Positions 33,203 to 48,918 of a DNA stretch of 64,000 nt are shown here, one piece after another; position 1 is the first letter of the stretch; every line of letters starts with the position of its first letter. This stretch comes from Closterium sp. NIES-65 (lineage: Eukaryota > Streptophyta > Zygnematophyceae > Desmidiales > Closteriaceae), in assembly GCA_948144175.1 (NCBI GenBank), contig CANXME010002009.1, forward strand, positions 1 to 64,000, in the 5' to 3' direction. A program made the position numbers and the translations under genes. The notes beneath the pieces are model-generated. The model did no database searches. It saw only the letters and a list, made by a program, of their open reading frames with translations, and had not been told where the DNA came from.

Positions 33203-33850
33203 AGTGGTAGTAGCAGTAGCAGTAGTAGCAGTAGCAGTAGCAGCAGTAGCAGTAGCAGTAGTAGTAGTAGTAGTAGCAGCAGTAGCAGTAGCAGTAGCAA
33301 CAGTAGCAGGAACAGGAGCAGTAGTTGCTGCACGTGGGGCGGCGCGGCTCGATCAGGGCGGCGCGATTCGGGCGGCGCGACTCAGGACTAGGCTACACGG
33401 CATGGCGCGACGGTGGGCCTGCGCGTGGGCTGCTGTAGCGGGCGGTTCGTGGCTGTGCGTGGGTTGCAGTCGCGCGTGGGCGGCGGCTTACGAGGGCGAC
33501 GCGGCGGCCTACGGGTGGGGCTGCGGCGCTCTGGACGGCCAGGAGGGCCGGTCGACGGGCTGCTCATGGCGTCCCTAGTCGCGCGGGCGGCTAACAGCCG
33601 GCGCGCGCGCAGAAAAGGCCGCGCGCGGGCTGCTAGCGGGCTCGTGCGCTAAAAAAATAAAGGCCGTGTGCGGCACTAGCGAGCTGCGCACGGGCAGCAG
33701 GAGAAGGAGAGGCGCACGAGGGCGCACTAGGAGAGAGGCGCTCGAGGGCGCTAAGTCGATACGGCGCTCGAGGGCGCTTCTAGCGGTGGGCCCTTAGGTA
33801 AGTGGTCCTAGGTCTAGAACCTAAGCTCTGCCACCCTGATTCCCCGACAA
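33203..33850 (-). other. C leader with AGTAGC and GCGC-rich repeats
   Basis: On plus, 33,204-33,310 is an AGTAGC/AGTAGT trinucleotide-type repeat. A GC-rich part follows (33,330-33,780) and then GGTGGGCCCTTAGG, which matches the reversed CCTAGGGCCCACC just downstream of the A and B primer sites. The primer site itself was not found. Confidence 0.55.
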
Positions 33851-33985
33851 GTTTCGGGCCTTCAATGGAGCCCCCCACCCAACCCCTCCCCCTCCCCCCC
33901 CCCCACCCCCACATTGTTAGGGCCGCAAGCCTGTCTCTTAGGGCGCATTCGTTCCGTCCCCAAGTTCGAAAATAAGTTCGACCTT

Positions 33986-34060
33986 TGTGTCAAACATTGT
34001 ATATGTTTCTGTTTTGTAGGCTACAGTGGGTTAGCCTTTAGGGTGTACATTTCTCTAGGG
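33986..34060 (+). repeat. Isolated LTR fragment of the C type, plus orientation
   Basis: TGTCAAACATTGTATATGTT onward matches the first about 75 bases of the C LTR in the opposite orientation to C, then similarity stops at GGGTTCAT. It is not the missing 5' LTR of C in simple form because of its orientation. Confidence 0.7.
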
Positions 34061-35570
34061 TTCATAAACAACAACGGTTGCCCGTCATCAGAAAAGTTTA
34101 CCTGGTTACGAAATTAAAGCCCGTGTCTCGATTAACATTGCAATTTCATATTACAGTCACATTTTTGCCCGTGGCGACAAGGGTGAATGTGGCGAAATGT
34201 CCGAAACACGTTTTACTCACATGCCGCCGGCCTACCTGGTGTTCTTGAAATGAGCACCGACTGTATAAATCTGGAAAAGGCTCTGATGACGCACTTTAGA
34301 ATTCAGAACTGTACTGAAAACAATTCCTTTTAATTCAGAGCGATGTAACCGAAGATATTCAGGGCATTAAGGGCATATACCCCTGAATCGTTAGGCATGA
34401 CTGGGACACGGAATTTGTAGCCGAAACATCTGTAGAAGTGAGCGAGCACCCCGAATGGGCTCTGCGCCTCTTCCCAGTTGGGCAGAGGACAGCTGGGATT
34501 GCTCTGTCACATCTGCCACGCATAATGATTCCATATTTTCGCGGCACTGCGTGCCATGCCATGCCTCTCTCGACGACAAAATGACGAACCTGAAGTATTT
34601 GCTGCACACCATCCAGCACTCTCTCTTCGAATAATGGAGGGACCATTGTAGCACACATCCGTGCGGCGAACAAAATGGGGTGTAACTGAACGACGATGAG
34701 AAGAAGTTGCTGTTTGGATTTGGCGACCGCCACGCAGTGCGAGAAATATGATACTTTCTGTTGCAGATAATGCAAAACTCGTTTGCACAATGAGTTGTAA
34801 GGAATATTCGTAGGAATCGGGAAGAGCGCAAACATCACATCTTTATTGAGACTCGATTCGGTTACGGTAACTTCTTATGTTTCGTGAAGGTAGCGACGCA
34901 CGAGAAACGAGCCTCTGTCCGAACCGAACTAATTTCTTGCCACGTAAGTGCGGTCCGCAACATACCAGCCTGAACGTGGCAGAATCACCGCCGAAACCTC
35001 AACTACCCCCTTTGCCTGCGTGGATTTCATAGATTCGTTTGCAGCTGTCGATAGCAGCGTTACTCTCGTTAAACCGTCCGATGGAACGAGGGTTTCCAGC
35101 CCAGCACTTCCGTGTCAGACCCAAGGCCAGCGTGTAGAAGGTCGGAGCAGACGAGGGTTTCTGGATCCAAACTATGGCCGCTCCCCGCCTGCCATGTCCT
35201 CCCTCCCTCTCCACATGTGCACACTTTTCCCTTCAGTCTTTCCCAGTACCTAGGATGATATGGCAGTTTTTTACTGAGTCTGACCTACCCCCCTGCGTTC
35301 CTTGCATTCCCACACCGCGCTACCGTGTCGCCTACGAAGCAAAGCATTTGGAAAGAACATTTAGCAAACTTGCTGCGTCGCATTTGAGCTATGGTTGCGG
35401 CCGACCGAACTTGCTGGTCGACATGACGCTTGTTAGTTTTCCGACCAAGGAGGTTGTCAGTTTGCTAAAGCAAGATTAATTGTTGTGTGGGGTGTAGTTA
35501 AGAGAAAGAGGCGATTAGACTGTTTTTCCCCTTCGCCGAAGTTAACGATAGGACGTAGTCTGCCGAGGCA
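34061..35570. other. No gene recognised upstream of the bZIP gene
   Basis: Short frames occur on both strands (longest 159 codons, minus, 34,838-34,359) and show no domain. The last few hundred bases presumably hold the promoter and 5' UTR of the bZIP gene. No TATA box stands out. Confidence 0.45.
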
Positions 35571-40844
<5,274 letters not shown>

Positions 40845-41492
40845 GGGTACCACCCAATTATCTGGGTTGTGCAATTGCTAAAGGGGGTAGGTAACGCAGG
40901 GGTGATCTTGATTCTGTGGGCTGTTCTGGTACTCATGCTGATATTGACTGAGACGATACTAATTGAACCGTTGAGATGCAATATGTATATTATGTCTCTG
41001 CTGTACTGCTTCATTTCTTAGGGAAGCCATAACGACCTAGAGGTTAGGAAGCTTAGAACCCATTGATTCTATCACAATTCTCAACCTTCATTTTCTATAT
41101 CAAGTTTGTATAAACGACTGCTTACAACGCTTTTATCTCAAACTATCACTGGACTTTGGACCCCCAACCAGGTGCGGGGGACAATCACCGTGACGTGTGA
41201 TGAACCAACTCCGCCGAACCTTCCGCAAAACCCCGACTCCTTTGCCCCCAAACGCCACATTCTCGTGCTTCTCCGCGCGCGGAGCAGCACAAATTGGCAG
41301 AGCGGGCGGAGTTTCAGAGAGAAGGAGGTGTGGGGGAGGGGAAGCGCTAGGGTTTCATCATGGCTCCGCACTTACCTCATTTTCCCTTTCCCTTCCTGCA
41401 ATACTCCCTAATCTTCCTCTCGCTAGACCTCTGCTGCCGCCTGCCCTTGCCGGCACCGCCTCTTAAACCGAGAGCTAGCGCTTCCTGTCAAC
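40845..41492. other. Intergenic region, bZIP to eS28
   Basis: An AT-richer stretch holds the bZIP 3' UTR and the eS28 promoter. CTAGGGTTTCATCATGG at about 41,347 resembles the telo-box (AGGGTTT) common in plant ribosomal protein promoters. The eS28 start is at 41,493. Confidence 0.5.
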
Positions 41493-43096
41493 ATGGTGAG
41501 CCGGCGTCGCGTTACTTAGTCGTCGTTTTGTCAAATAGTGCACAGGGAAAATGGATCTCTCTAAGCATGATTTTCTATCTGAGAGGTTTAGTGAGGAGTT
41601 TAGACGTTCATGGTCCGAAGCCTCCGCTGCTTTCTGGCTGATTGGCGCTCGTGATAGTCGCTGGAACTCTGATAATAAAACTCTTGATAATAGTTGCGTC
41701 GCAACCGCTTGATATTCTCGTGTCCCAACGCATTTGTCGCTGTGCCGATTTGTCACCTGCACGCTCTCGGATCGCGCGACGATTACCTCTCTGTGTGCTT
41801 GCCGTGGTCGTCGTCGTTGTCGTTGTTACGTATTCGTCCTCGCCTCTCCGTCGCTATGTTTTCCCCCCGTTCAATGGCCGCTGTCATTTGCTCCTTTCTC
41901 TGTCATTCGGAGTACCGTCGGTGTACGCCGCCCACTTACGTCGTAATTACCTCCCTTCCGGCCGTCGTGGTGTGCAGGATTCCCCCATGAAGCTGGCGAT
42001 TGTGGAGAAGGTGGTCGGCCGCACGGGGTCCCGCGGTCAAGTCACGCAAGTGCGCGTGAAGTTCATCGATGAGGACCGCTACATCATGAGGAACGTCAAG
42101 GGCCCCGTGCGCGTAGGTGTGTGACAATATAGCGGGTGTGTGACCATAAAGCGAGGTGATTGTAAGGTCGCGCAAGTGCGCGTGAAGTTCCTTGATGAGG
42201 ATCGCTACCTCCCGAGGAACGTCAAGGGCCCCGTCCGCGTAGGTGTGTGACAATAACGCGAGGTGGCTGTTGAGGTGATTGAGACGGTATTCAGTTACGC
42301 GTGAAGTTCTCTAGTGAAGATCACGGGGAAGGTGGTGGGCCCCGCGCGTCAAGGGGTGTGAGTGCAGGGTACCCGTGCGCTAATGTGTGTGGCAATGACG
42401 CCCCGTGCGCCGACATGACTAGCAGCAGCATCGACGGTTGAGTCACGATGTAGAGATTAGGGTTTCCCAAACTCCCGCGACGGATGCATAATCGTTCCCT
42501 GCTGACTTATGAGTTCGGACCATTCGACCCTGTGTGATAGTCTGACGAGAGCGTATTACACCTCGTTTTACAGAAGCAGCAGCTTCTCATCGGGCCCGCT
42601 TCACGAGTGCAGGTCGGCCCGTGTCGTTCAGGGGAATAATACAGTCAGATACGTGGGTGACGTTCATCTTGGCCTCGCCGCAGCATTCGTGTCGTGCTGC
42701 CCCGTTGGCAGTAAGTCTGGCGATAGGAACCAGACTGACTTGTTAGCACTTGACTTCAAATCACACACGGTCCTTTGCGCGTTGGGCGGTTTTTAAGGGG
42801 GTAATCTTAGTGTTACCGGCTGAACTGATCGTTCAGGTGTTCGGTGTGATTACCCTGACAGTTCTGCCTACTGATCCCGTCCCCCCCGAACTATACCAGA
42901 TGCATGCAAGTCATCCAGGAGTCTGAGATTGTAACCGAGTGCTCAACAAGATTTTGCAGCCTTTATTTCTGATAGCCTCGTGTTGCTTCCACTTCAATTC
43001 CGCTTTTCTGTTTCCTATCCCATCACTGTTCTCATTGTCGCAGGAGACGTCCTCACCCTCATGGAATCCGAGCGTGAGGCCCGGCGGCTGCGTTAA
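41493..43096 (+). CDS. RPS28: 40S ribosomal protein eS28
   Basis: Three exons: 41,493-41,495 (only the ATG), 41,978-42,116 and 43,044-43,096. The 64-residue product begins [20 protein letters not shown], continues QVTQVRVKF and [13 protein letters not shown], and ends [16 protein letters not shown]. It matches eS28 over its entire length and has the usual plant length. It is a small-subunit protein near the mRNA exit and E site. The only phase that works uses the donor GTAG|GTGTGT, giving Val at residue 47, where eS28 usually has Glu (VREGD). Intron 2 contains two decayed copies of exon 2. Confidence 0.93.
42165..42360 (+). repeat. Two echoes of eS28 exon 2 in intron 2
   Basis: Copy one (42,165-42,251) repeats GTCRCGCAAGTGCGCGTGAA through GTAGGTGTGTGACAATA with substitutions ([17 protein letters not shown]), including the donor context. 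Copy two (about 42,293-42,360) is more decayed but still shows CGCGTGAAGTTC and GGGCCCCGCGCGT. Confidence 0.85.
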
Positions 43097-43459
43097 TCGA
43101 AGCTCTTCCTACATTCTTACAGCCGTTGGATCAGCTGTATGTGAATCAACAGCATCCGTCTGTTCTGAGAGCGTCAATTGCCTGGTTGCGGTATTACAAA
43201 GCTGCTCGATATGGGGCTTCGTCTCTAGTGCGTCGCTGCAATGTCACGTGTATGCTTTTATCAATGCCAGCTTGTTACATGTCATTCCTATCTCACCGAA
43301 TTCACCTCACTGGAGGATTTACATGAGTGGAGATCCTTTTGTGACGGCTACAAACAAAGACCACTCTGATAACACATCTGACCACTCAACATCTTCAGTG
43401 CATTCATTAAATGATGTGGTATTGCTGCTGACAGCTAGAAAACGTTGTGATGCCAGTGG
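43097..43459. other. Intergenic region between convergent eS28 and LysM genes
   Basis: The eS28 gene ends on plus and the LysM gene ends on minus, so this interval holds both 3' ends. No other feature was seen. Confidence 0.6.
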
Positions 43460-45211
43460 TCACCCAGCTTCTCTATTTCCATTCACTGGTGGACCACGCC
43501 TACACACACGGAGGACTAGGATGGCAGCAGAGAGCAGCAGAAGGATATGGAGGCTTCCTGGCAGTACCACCTGCCTGTAGAAGGACAGTGCCAGTGATGT
43601 CTGCAAGACTGACAGTGGTCCACACAGTGACGATTGAGTTATGGAGGAGTAAGAGCTGATGGAAACAGATTGCACCCACCGCTGTACTGGTTTCCCTCCC
43701 GTCCATCTCTCCATCAGCAGCTGACTTTTGCTGGCAAAAGGCTGCAAAGAAAATTCTTCTACTGCTTCCCTGCCACTTGTGATCCTGTTTTTGACCTCCT
43801 GGGCCTCTTCTGAAGACACTGTGCTCTTGCTGACATCCGTGTCGGTGTCAGCGTCGATCCATTCACTCAGTGCCTCTTCCTCTCCATCCTCCATATTGTC
43901 ATCTTCGTCATCCTGCATGGGCTTGCCTTGCTGTTGTCGTGCGTACAATGGCTCATGCTGCCGATGCCCCCAACCCTGAAGCTCCTGAAACTTCCCCATC
44001 ACTGGCCATTCCTGCTGCCGCTGCTGCAATAGTTGTTGTTGCTGTAGCAACCGCTGTAACAGCATGTGGATCAGCTTTCTCACAGTGGCAATGGCTCTTA
44101 CCATCCACCGCACCCCAGAACAGAAAACCATAGTAGTTGGGTTAGCAAGAGGTTTGGCTGTAGCAGGGAGGTTGATGGTTTGGCCTGGAACCAGCGTGCC
44201 AAGGCTCAGGCTCGGGTTGGCTCGGGAGAGGTCAGTCAGAGAGACTCCATACCTGCGAGCGATCAGCGCTCCCCATTCACCTCTCCGCACCACGTGCTTT
44301 GCCGTGTCGCACTGCAAAAGCAACTTCCCCAGCCCTGGAAGCTTGCTAGTCAGTGGGAAGGCCACCCCTGTAGTTGCATCACAACCATCAGCATACGTCT
44401 GCATGATACAAGGCGCCTGATTATACAAGTTAGACAAGCCAGGGCCCTTGCTCCAAGTACCACCGTTGCTATCATGCATCAATCCCATGGCGCTCCCCCG
44501 ATTGAAAGCCTCCCCAGCCTCAGCTAACTTAACCTGGGAGTTCCAAGTCACGAGGGCAGCAGAAGGTATGATACTTGCAGGGGTTACCCCTCGGGTTACC
44601 ATGGTAGCTGGTCCAATCACTCGCACCTGGGCGCCGGTGGCAGTCGCCTCGATCAGGTCCCACTCGTCTGCTGGGAACAACCCCACCTCCACCTGAAACG
44701 CACTCCCGCTGCTCCCGCTGCTCTCGCTCCTCTTTTGAGTTGACTCAATCGCAGCCTCGATCAGGCCCCACTCGTCCGCTGGGAACAACCCCACATCCAC
44801 CGGAAATGCAGTGGCGCTGCTCCCGCTGCTCTCGTTCCTCTTGCTGCTTTCGGTACGGCTCCTGGTGCTCCTGTCGTTCTCGCTGATTCCGCTGCTTCCC
44901 CTGCCCACCACGGGCGAATTTCGGTCCGAAGGCGGCGTCTGTGGGGATTTGCGCAGCCTTCGACGGCATCCAACGAATCTCGGGGTTATTGGCTCGACCT
45001 CAATCGTTTTTCGTGCTGCTGATTCACCATGGGCCCATGGGGAGTCTCTGTGTTTGTATGAGATGCTTCGCAACTGACGAGTCTTGCGATACGAGATTTC
45101 AGGAACAAAACATTCGAATGGTCGCGCGCCATTTTTCTGGAGCGGGGTTGCAAGTAATAGGCTGGGCGGGGTTCGTACAGGTAATGGTAGTAGCCATGGA
45201 CCCATGTCCAC
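43460..45211 (-). CDS. LysM-domain protein
   Basis: A single uninterrupted frame of 583 residues. A LysM domain lies at about 305-349: KHVVRRGEWGALIARRYGVS then LTDLSRANPSL, VPGQTINLP. LysM binds N-acetylglucosamine polymers such as chitin or peptidoglycan; intracellular LysM proteins also exist. The N-terminal part is basic and Ser-rich with no clear signal peptide. A tandem internal duplication covers residues about 130-190 (VDVGLFPADEWGLIEA and VEVGLFPADEWDLIEA). After LysM come a Gln-rich stretch, an acidic segment (DDEDDNMEDGEEEALSEW) and a hydrophobic segment near the C-terminus (SLHILLLLSAAILVLRV). No kinase domain is present, so it is not a LysM receptor kinase. Whether the C-terminal third is exon or a read-through intron is not certain. 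Confidence 0.65.
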   Translation of the reverse strand: MDMGPWLLPLPVRTPPSLLLATPLQKNGARPFECFVPEISYRKTRQLRSISYKHRDSPWAHGESAARKTIEVEPITPRFVGCRRRLRKSPQTPPSDRNSPVVGRGSSGISENDRSTRSRTESSKRNESSGSSATAFPVDVGLFPADEWGLIEAAIESTQKRSESSGSSGSAFQVEVGLFPADEWDLIEATATGAQVRVIGPATMVTRGVTPASIIPSAALVTWNSQVKLAEAGEAFNRGSAMGLMHDSNGGTWSKGPGLSNLYNQAPCIMQTYADGCDATTGVAFPLTSKLPGLGKLLLQCDTAKHVVRRGEWGALIARRYGVSLTDLSRANPSLSLGTLVPGQTINLPATAKPLANPTTMVFCSGVRWMVRAIATVRKLIHMLLQRLLQQQQLLQQRQQEWPVMGKFQELQGWGHRQHEPLYARQQQGKPMQDDEDDNMEDGEEEALSEWIDADTDTDVSKSTVSSEEAQEVKNRITSGREAVEEFSLQPFASKSQLLMERWTGGKPVQRWVQSVSISSYSSITQSSLCGPLSVLQTSLALSFYRQVVLPGSLHILLLLSAAILVLRVCRRGPPVNGNREAG

Positions 45212-45896
45212 ACATGAAGGCCAAATTTTCCACGGTAGCAGCTTATGCTAGAAAAAACGATTTGCGGTGCTCAACCTATTCATACGGCGGCTGTGACTAA
45301 AAACTATTGCTGAGAATGAGGAACCAAGATTGAGTCACGAAGGAGGCTCTGAAGTCGGATCGGCCAGATGCAGAAGCGGCGTTGCTGTGGTATTATGGGT
45401 CTGAGCGTTTGACAGGGAACAAATTCAGTGTAGGGGCATTTCGTGGAGGGATGAAGTTGATGAGGTGGGATTGAGCACATTGCGACTCGGGCCCTGTGAT
45501 TGTGATGGGTTTGTGGGGATGGGAGTTTGAAATTTGAAGCGTGAAGTGCGGGAAGGCCAGGGTAGGTTTGTGGAAACGAGATTGATGTGATGGACGTCTC
45601 AGATATCAAGTACGGGACTAGTGTGGTTCTTGTTTAGAGTGATCCGATAATGACAGAGTTGCTTCAAAAGACAACGAGGTACAATTTTGGGCACTTACGA
45701 AATCCCCCACACCCTCCAACTCTGAACATGGACACACTTCAGGGTCGTCGCCATGCCTGCTCAACTCCCAAGCCTCATTTGCCTCATTACGAAGCATCTC
45801 TACAGATTCCTAGACCTCCGGCGAAGTATTTCTCGCGTAGGCTTCCCGCCTAAGTAGTTTTCGTGAGAAGCGTCGGTTTCGGCAGCGGACGAATCT
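45212..45896. promoter_or_regulatory. Shared upstream region of divergent LysM and peptide deformylase genes
   Basis: The 685 bp separate two divergent start codons (45,211 minus, 45,897 plus). It must hold both promoters. No motif stands out clearly. Confidence 0.5.
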
Positions 45897-48800
45897 ATGG
45901 CTAATATTCTTTGCTGTCGAGGTCCTCTTTTGAGGAGTCTCTCTGGGTACGTTCCTCCTCGCCGTACGCAGCGCGTTCCAGCTTCTGCAATCGCCCTCCG
46001 TTCCTTCGTCGGTGCAGCAATCACAAGTTCGTTTACTTTCTTTCCCGTTCCGTTGCGCTCTTCTCGTTAATCTTAGCTCCGTCGTTGACCTCTCCACGTG
46101 GCAGGCTCCAACTGGATAATCAACTGCGACGGGAGGCAACGACGACTAATATTCTCAACCGCAGATTACCTTGTCGGACCGCACTGAATGCTGCTGCATC
46201 GCCGCGCTCTCATCGAAGCTCCTTAAAGTCACATGCCACGTGTTGCGAGGCTGCAGAGAGCTTCAACGCCTCCAGATCGGAAGCGGGAACAAACCCACGG
46301 CTCTCCGTGTTCGGATCTCCCCGTCCTTCCATCCTGCAGAATACTGCTGGTTTGTTTCCGTTGCCGAGTCTAAAATTCCGTAGAATGCGCGTGCTCTGCC
46401 TCCCTCAACCCCCTCACTCCCTCCTCCACCCCACAGCCCCTCAATCCCTGCAAACCCCCTCACTTCCCGCACCACCCTCACCTCCCGCACCACCCTCACT
46501 TCCCGCACCACCCTCACTTCTTGCACCCCTCCTCAGCCACCTCAACCCCCCTTGCCTTCCTCAAATTCCTCACCTTGCTCAATGCACTTTCAGATGCTAT
46601 CCCTTGTGCCCGTTCCCTCCTCTCCTCCTTGTATCCATTGTTGCCCTCTCACGCGCGCAGCTGCGCACTACGCATCCGTCTCCATCCCTCCCTTGCATCC
46701 GTCTTCGTCTTCCCCTCTCGTCTCCACCCTCCCTCCCCTCTCTCCCGCCCGCAGCTCACACGCCTCTGCACGTCGCCAGGGCGCGCAGGGGGTTCCTCTC
46801 GGAGCTGCAGTCTATCAAAGACGAAGAGAACGTCGGTCAGTGCTGCTCTCCTCTCCATCCTCCCTCCCCTTTCGCTCGTTCCCAGCTCACCCCCCTCGGC
46901 ACGTCGCCAGGGCGCGCAGGGGGTTCCTTTCGGAGCTGCAATCAATCAAAGATGAGGAGAACGTCGGTCAGTGATGCTCCTGTCGTCGCTCGTCTGGCTA
47001 TATTCAGCGCTCATGCATGTGTCCTCTATGCATCATTTATGCGCTCATGCATGTGTCCTCTATGCATCATTTATGCGCGTGCTGAAGCATGTATTTCTTC
47101 TCATGTGTTGTCTTTACATTGTACTTGCGCATGGTCATCCCGTGAATCAAATTATCTCTTTCCTCAATGACCAACCGCATGGTCCCCTCTCCCCTCCCTC
47201 CCCCGACTCCCCACCTCCCCTCCTTCCTAATCTTTCTTCCCATCGCCCTTGCAGCGGGGCCCATCTCATATGAGTCACCCCTGGACATAGTGCTGTACCC
47301 GGACCCGCGCTTGAGGGCGCCCAACAAGCGAGTGAACGTCTTTGATGAGTCGCTGCAGAAGCTTGTAGCGGAGATGTTCGATGTCATGTACAGGTGAGGG
47401 TTTCATGGCCTGTACAGGTGAGCATGTCATGTCATGTACAAGTGAGCGTTTCATGTCATGTACAGGTGAGCATGTCATGTCATGTACAAGTGAGCGTTTC
47501 ATGTGATGTACAGGTGAGCATGTCATGTCATGTACAAGTGACCGTTTCATGTCATGTACAGGTGAGCGTGTCATTGACAGCCCCCCTCCTTCTATCCCAC
47601 TCTCCCCCTCTTCCTCCCCACCTCACTCTCTCGCCCTTCCTATTCCCCCCCTCCTCTTCTCCCTGTTGTTGTCGGGGCGGAGGGGATGGGGTTGTCAGCG
47701 CCTCAGGGGGGGTGAATGTGCGGCTAATGGGGAACAAGCCCTCGGTCAATCCCTGCATTGTCGCCAAGGCGCGAGACATCAATAAGGACCTCATTTGTTT
47801 CCTCGACGTAACCTTCTCCCGCCTCCCCACTCCCCTCGCTCCCCACCTCTATCTCCCCACTCCCAATTCCCCCGCCCTCCCCCTCCCCGCTCTCCCTTCA
47901 TGCGGGCAGGACGGAGGGCGTGGGGCTGTCAGCGCCACAGGTGGGCGTGAACGTGCGCCTGATGGTGTACAACCCGGTGGGCGAGAGGGGCAAGGGCGTT
48001 GAGATGGTGCTCGTGAACCCGCGCATTGTCAAGTACGCCAAGGCACGGGATGTTATCGAGGAGGGCTGCCTCTCCTTCCCTAAGATCTACGCTGATGTTG
48101 AGGTGAGTTCGCTTCGAGTGGATGCACTGAAATGAAGTGTGTGTGTGGGGGTGTGGAGATGGTGCTGGTGAACCCGCGCATTGTCAAGTATGCCAAGGCA
48201 CGGGATGTTATCGAGGAGGGCTGCCTCTCCTTCCCTGTCAAGATCTACGCTGACGTCGAGGTGAGTGTGTCAGTTTTAGGAGTTCTGCAGAGTTGGATAT
48301 AGTATTTGTCTGTCGTTTATGCTGGTGCTAGTAGGATGGAGCCTGATTGCGTTGGTGTGTGTGTGTGGGTGTATTTGTTTGTTTGTATGTTTTCTACTAT
48401 CTATGATGTTTGCAGCGGCCAATGGGTGTGAAGGTGGATGCTCAGGATATCAACGGCCGGAAATTCAGCATCAGTCTGAAAGAGTGGCAGGCACGCATAT
48501 TCCAACATGAGTACGATCACCTTGAGGTATGCCTCGTGACTCAGCAGAGGGGACCTTTGATTCCCTTATTGTGTGAGCCGAACACAAATGAGCCTTTAGC
48601 CCGAATAAGGTGCTGTGGCTGAGAGTGTTACATGCTGATGTTTGTTTTGTTTTCAGGGGACCCTTTACTTTGATCGAATGACCCCGGAAGTTCTCGACAC
48701 TATTCGCAGCAAGCTCATCGTAAGTAGTCGATCCTCGCTTGCATATATGCTGCCTTTTGCACTGCAATATTTTTTAAAATAACGGGTGATAAACCTGTCG

Positions 48801-48918
48801 TATGCTGCAGGATCTGGAGGACAAGTATGCTGAAGCCACTGGTGCTCCACCGCCTGAGTCGGTTGCTAAAAGACCAGCTGCTACCAATGCTGATGTGACA
48901 TCGGCAGTTTCTTCATGA
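45897..48918 (+). CDS. PDF1B: Peptide deformylase, organellar (PDF1B type)
   Basis: PDF removes the formyl group from the N-terminal Met of organelle-made proteins, using a metal held by Cys and two His. The N-terminus (MANILCCRGPLLRSLSGYVP, Arg/Ser-rich) looks like a transit peptide. Well supported exons: 46,755-46,835 and/or 46,886-46,966 (GFLSELQSIKDEENV), 47,255-47,393, 47,910-48,102, 48,416-48,526, 48,657-48,719, 48,811-48,918. Motif 1 is GVGLSAPQ (Ser as in plant PDF1B), motif 2 is EGCLSFP with the metal Cys, and motif 3 is HEYDHLEG, completed across the 48,526/48,657 junction. Exons between 45,897 and 46,755 are unresolved. Introns hold several echo exons. Confidence 0.88.
46755..46966 (+). 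repeat. Tandem pair of 81-nt exons in the deformylase gene
   Basis: 46,755-46,835 and 46,886-46,966 have the same length (81 nt), the same phase, an AG before and GTCAGTG after, and encode nearly the same peptide (HVARARRGFLSELQSIKDEE). Most differences are silent (GAC/GAT, GAA/GAG, CTC/CTT). Either or both could be used without breaking the frame. Confidence 0.8.
47399..47575 (+). repeat. Tandem repeat grown from a deformylase exon end
   Basis: Imperfect units of GTTTCATGTCATGTACAGGT and GTGAGCATGTCATGTACAAG follow the exon end GATGTCATGTACAG|GTGAGG. The unit contains the last exon bases and the donor, so about seven copies of a CATGTACARGTGA site line up. Confidence 0.85.
47680..47812 (+). 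repeat. Decayed echo of the deformylase motif-1 exon
   Basis: GGATGGGGTTGTCAGCGCCT onward matches the true exon at 47,910 (GGCGTGGGGCTGTCAGCGCC, GTGAACGTGCGCCTGATG, CGCATTGTCAAG) but has frameshifts. It lies before the true exon. Confidence 0.8.
48149..48262 (+). repeat. Echo of the deformylase motif-2 exon
   Basis: It repeats the second half of the exon 47,910-48,102 nearly exactly (GTCAAGTAYGCCAAGGCACG and EGCLSFP), ends ADVE|GTGAGT and carries one extra codon (SFPVKIYADV versus SFPKIYADV). Because its donor is intact it could act as an alternative exon end. Confidence 0.9.

Larger units (their letters stand above)
23007..33850 (-). mobile_element. Ty1/copia element C, interrupted by D
   Basis: Read on minus: leader (33,850-33,203), gag N-part (33,202-32,551), then element D (32,550-28,635), then C resumes with gag C-part, protease, integrase, RT, RNase H and a 3' LTR (23,007-23,134). 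A GGGGA repeat brackets D. C has few stops but is not intact: TGA replaces the codon after the second integrase Asp, and a stop lies in RNase H. A 5' LTR in the expected orientation was not found, so the right limit is approximate. Confidence 0.8.

Noticed and set aside
34061-35570. Possible protein gene on minus at 34,838-34,359
   Set aside because: 159 codons without a domain, splice partner or repeat. Several overlapping frames are equally open.
45911-47170. A single 419-codon frame through the 5' half of the deformylase gene
   Set aside because: Most of it crosses introns (poly-pyrimidine, duplicated exons). Splice sites and the PDF alignment support short exons instead.
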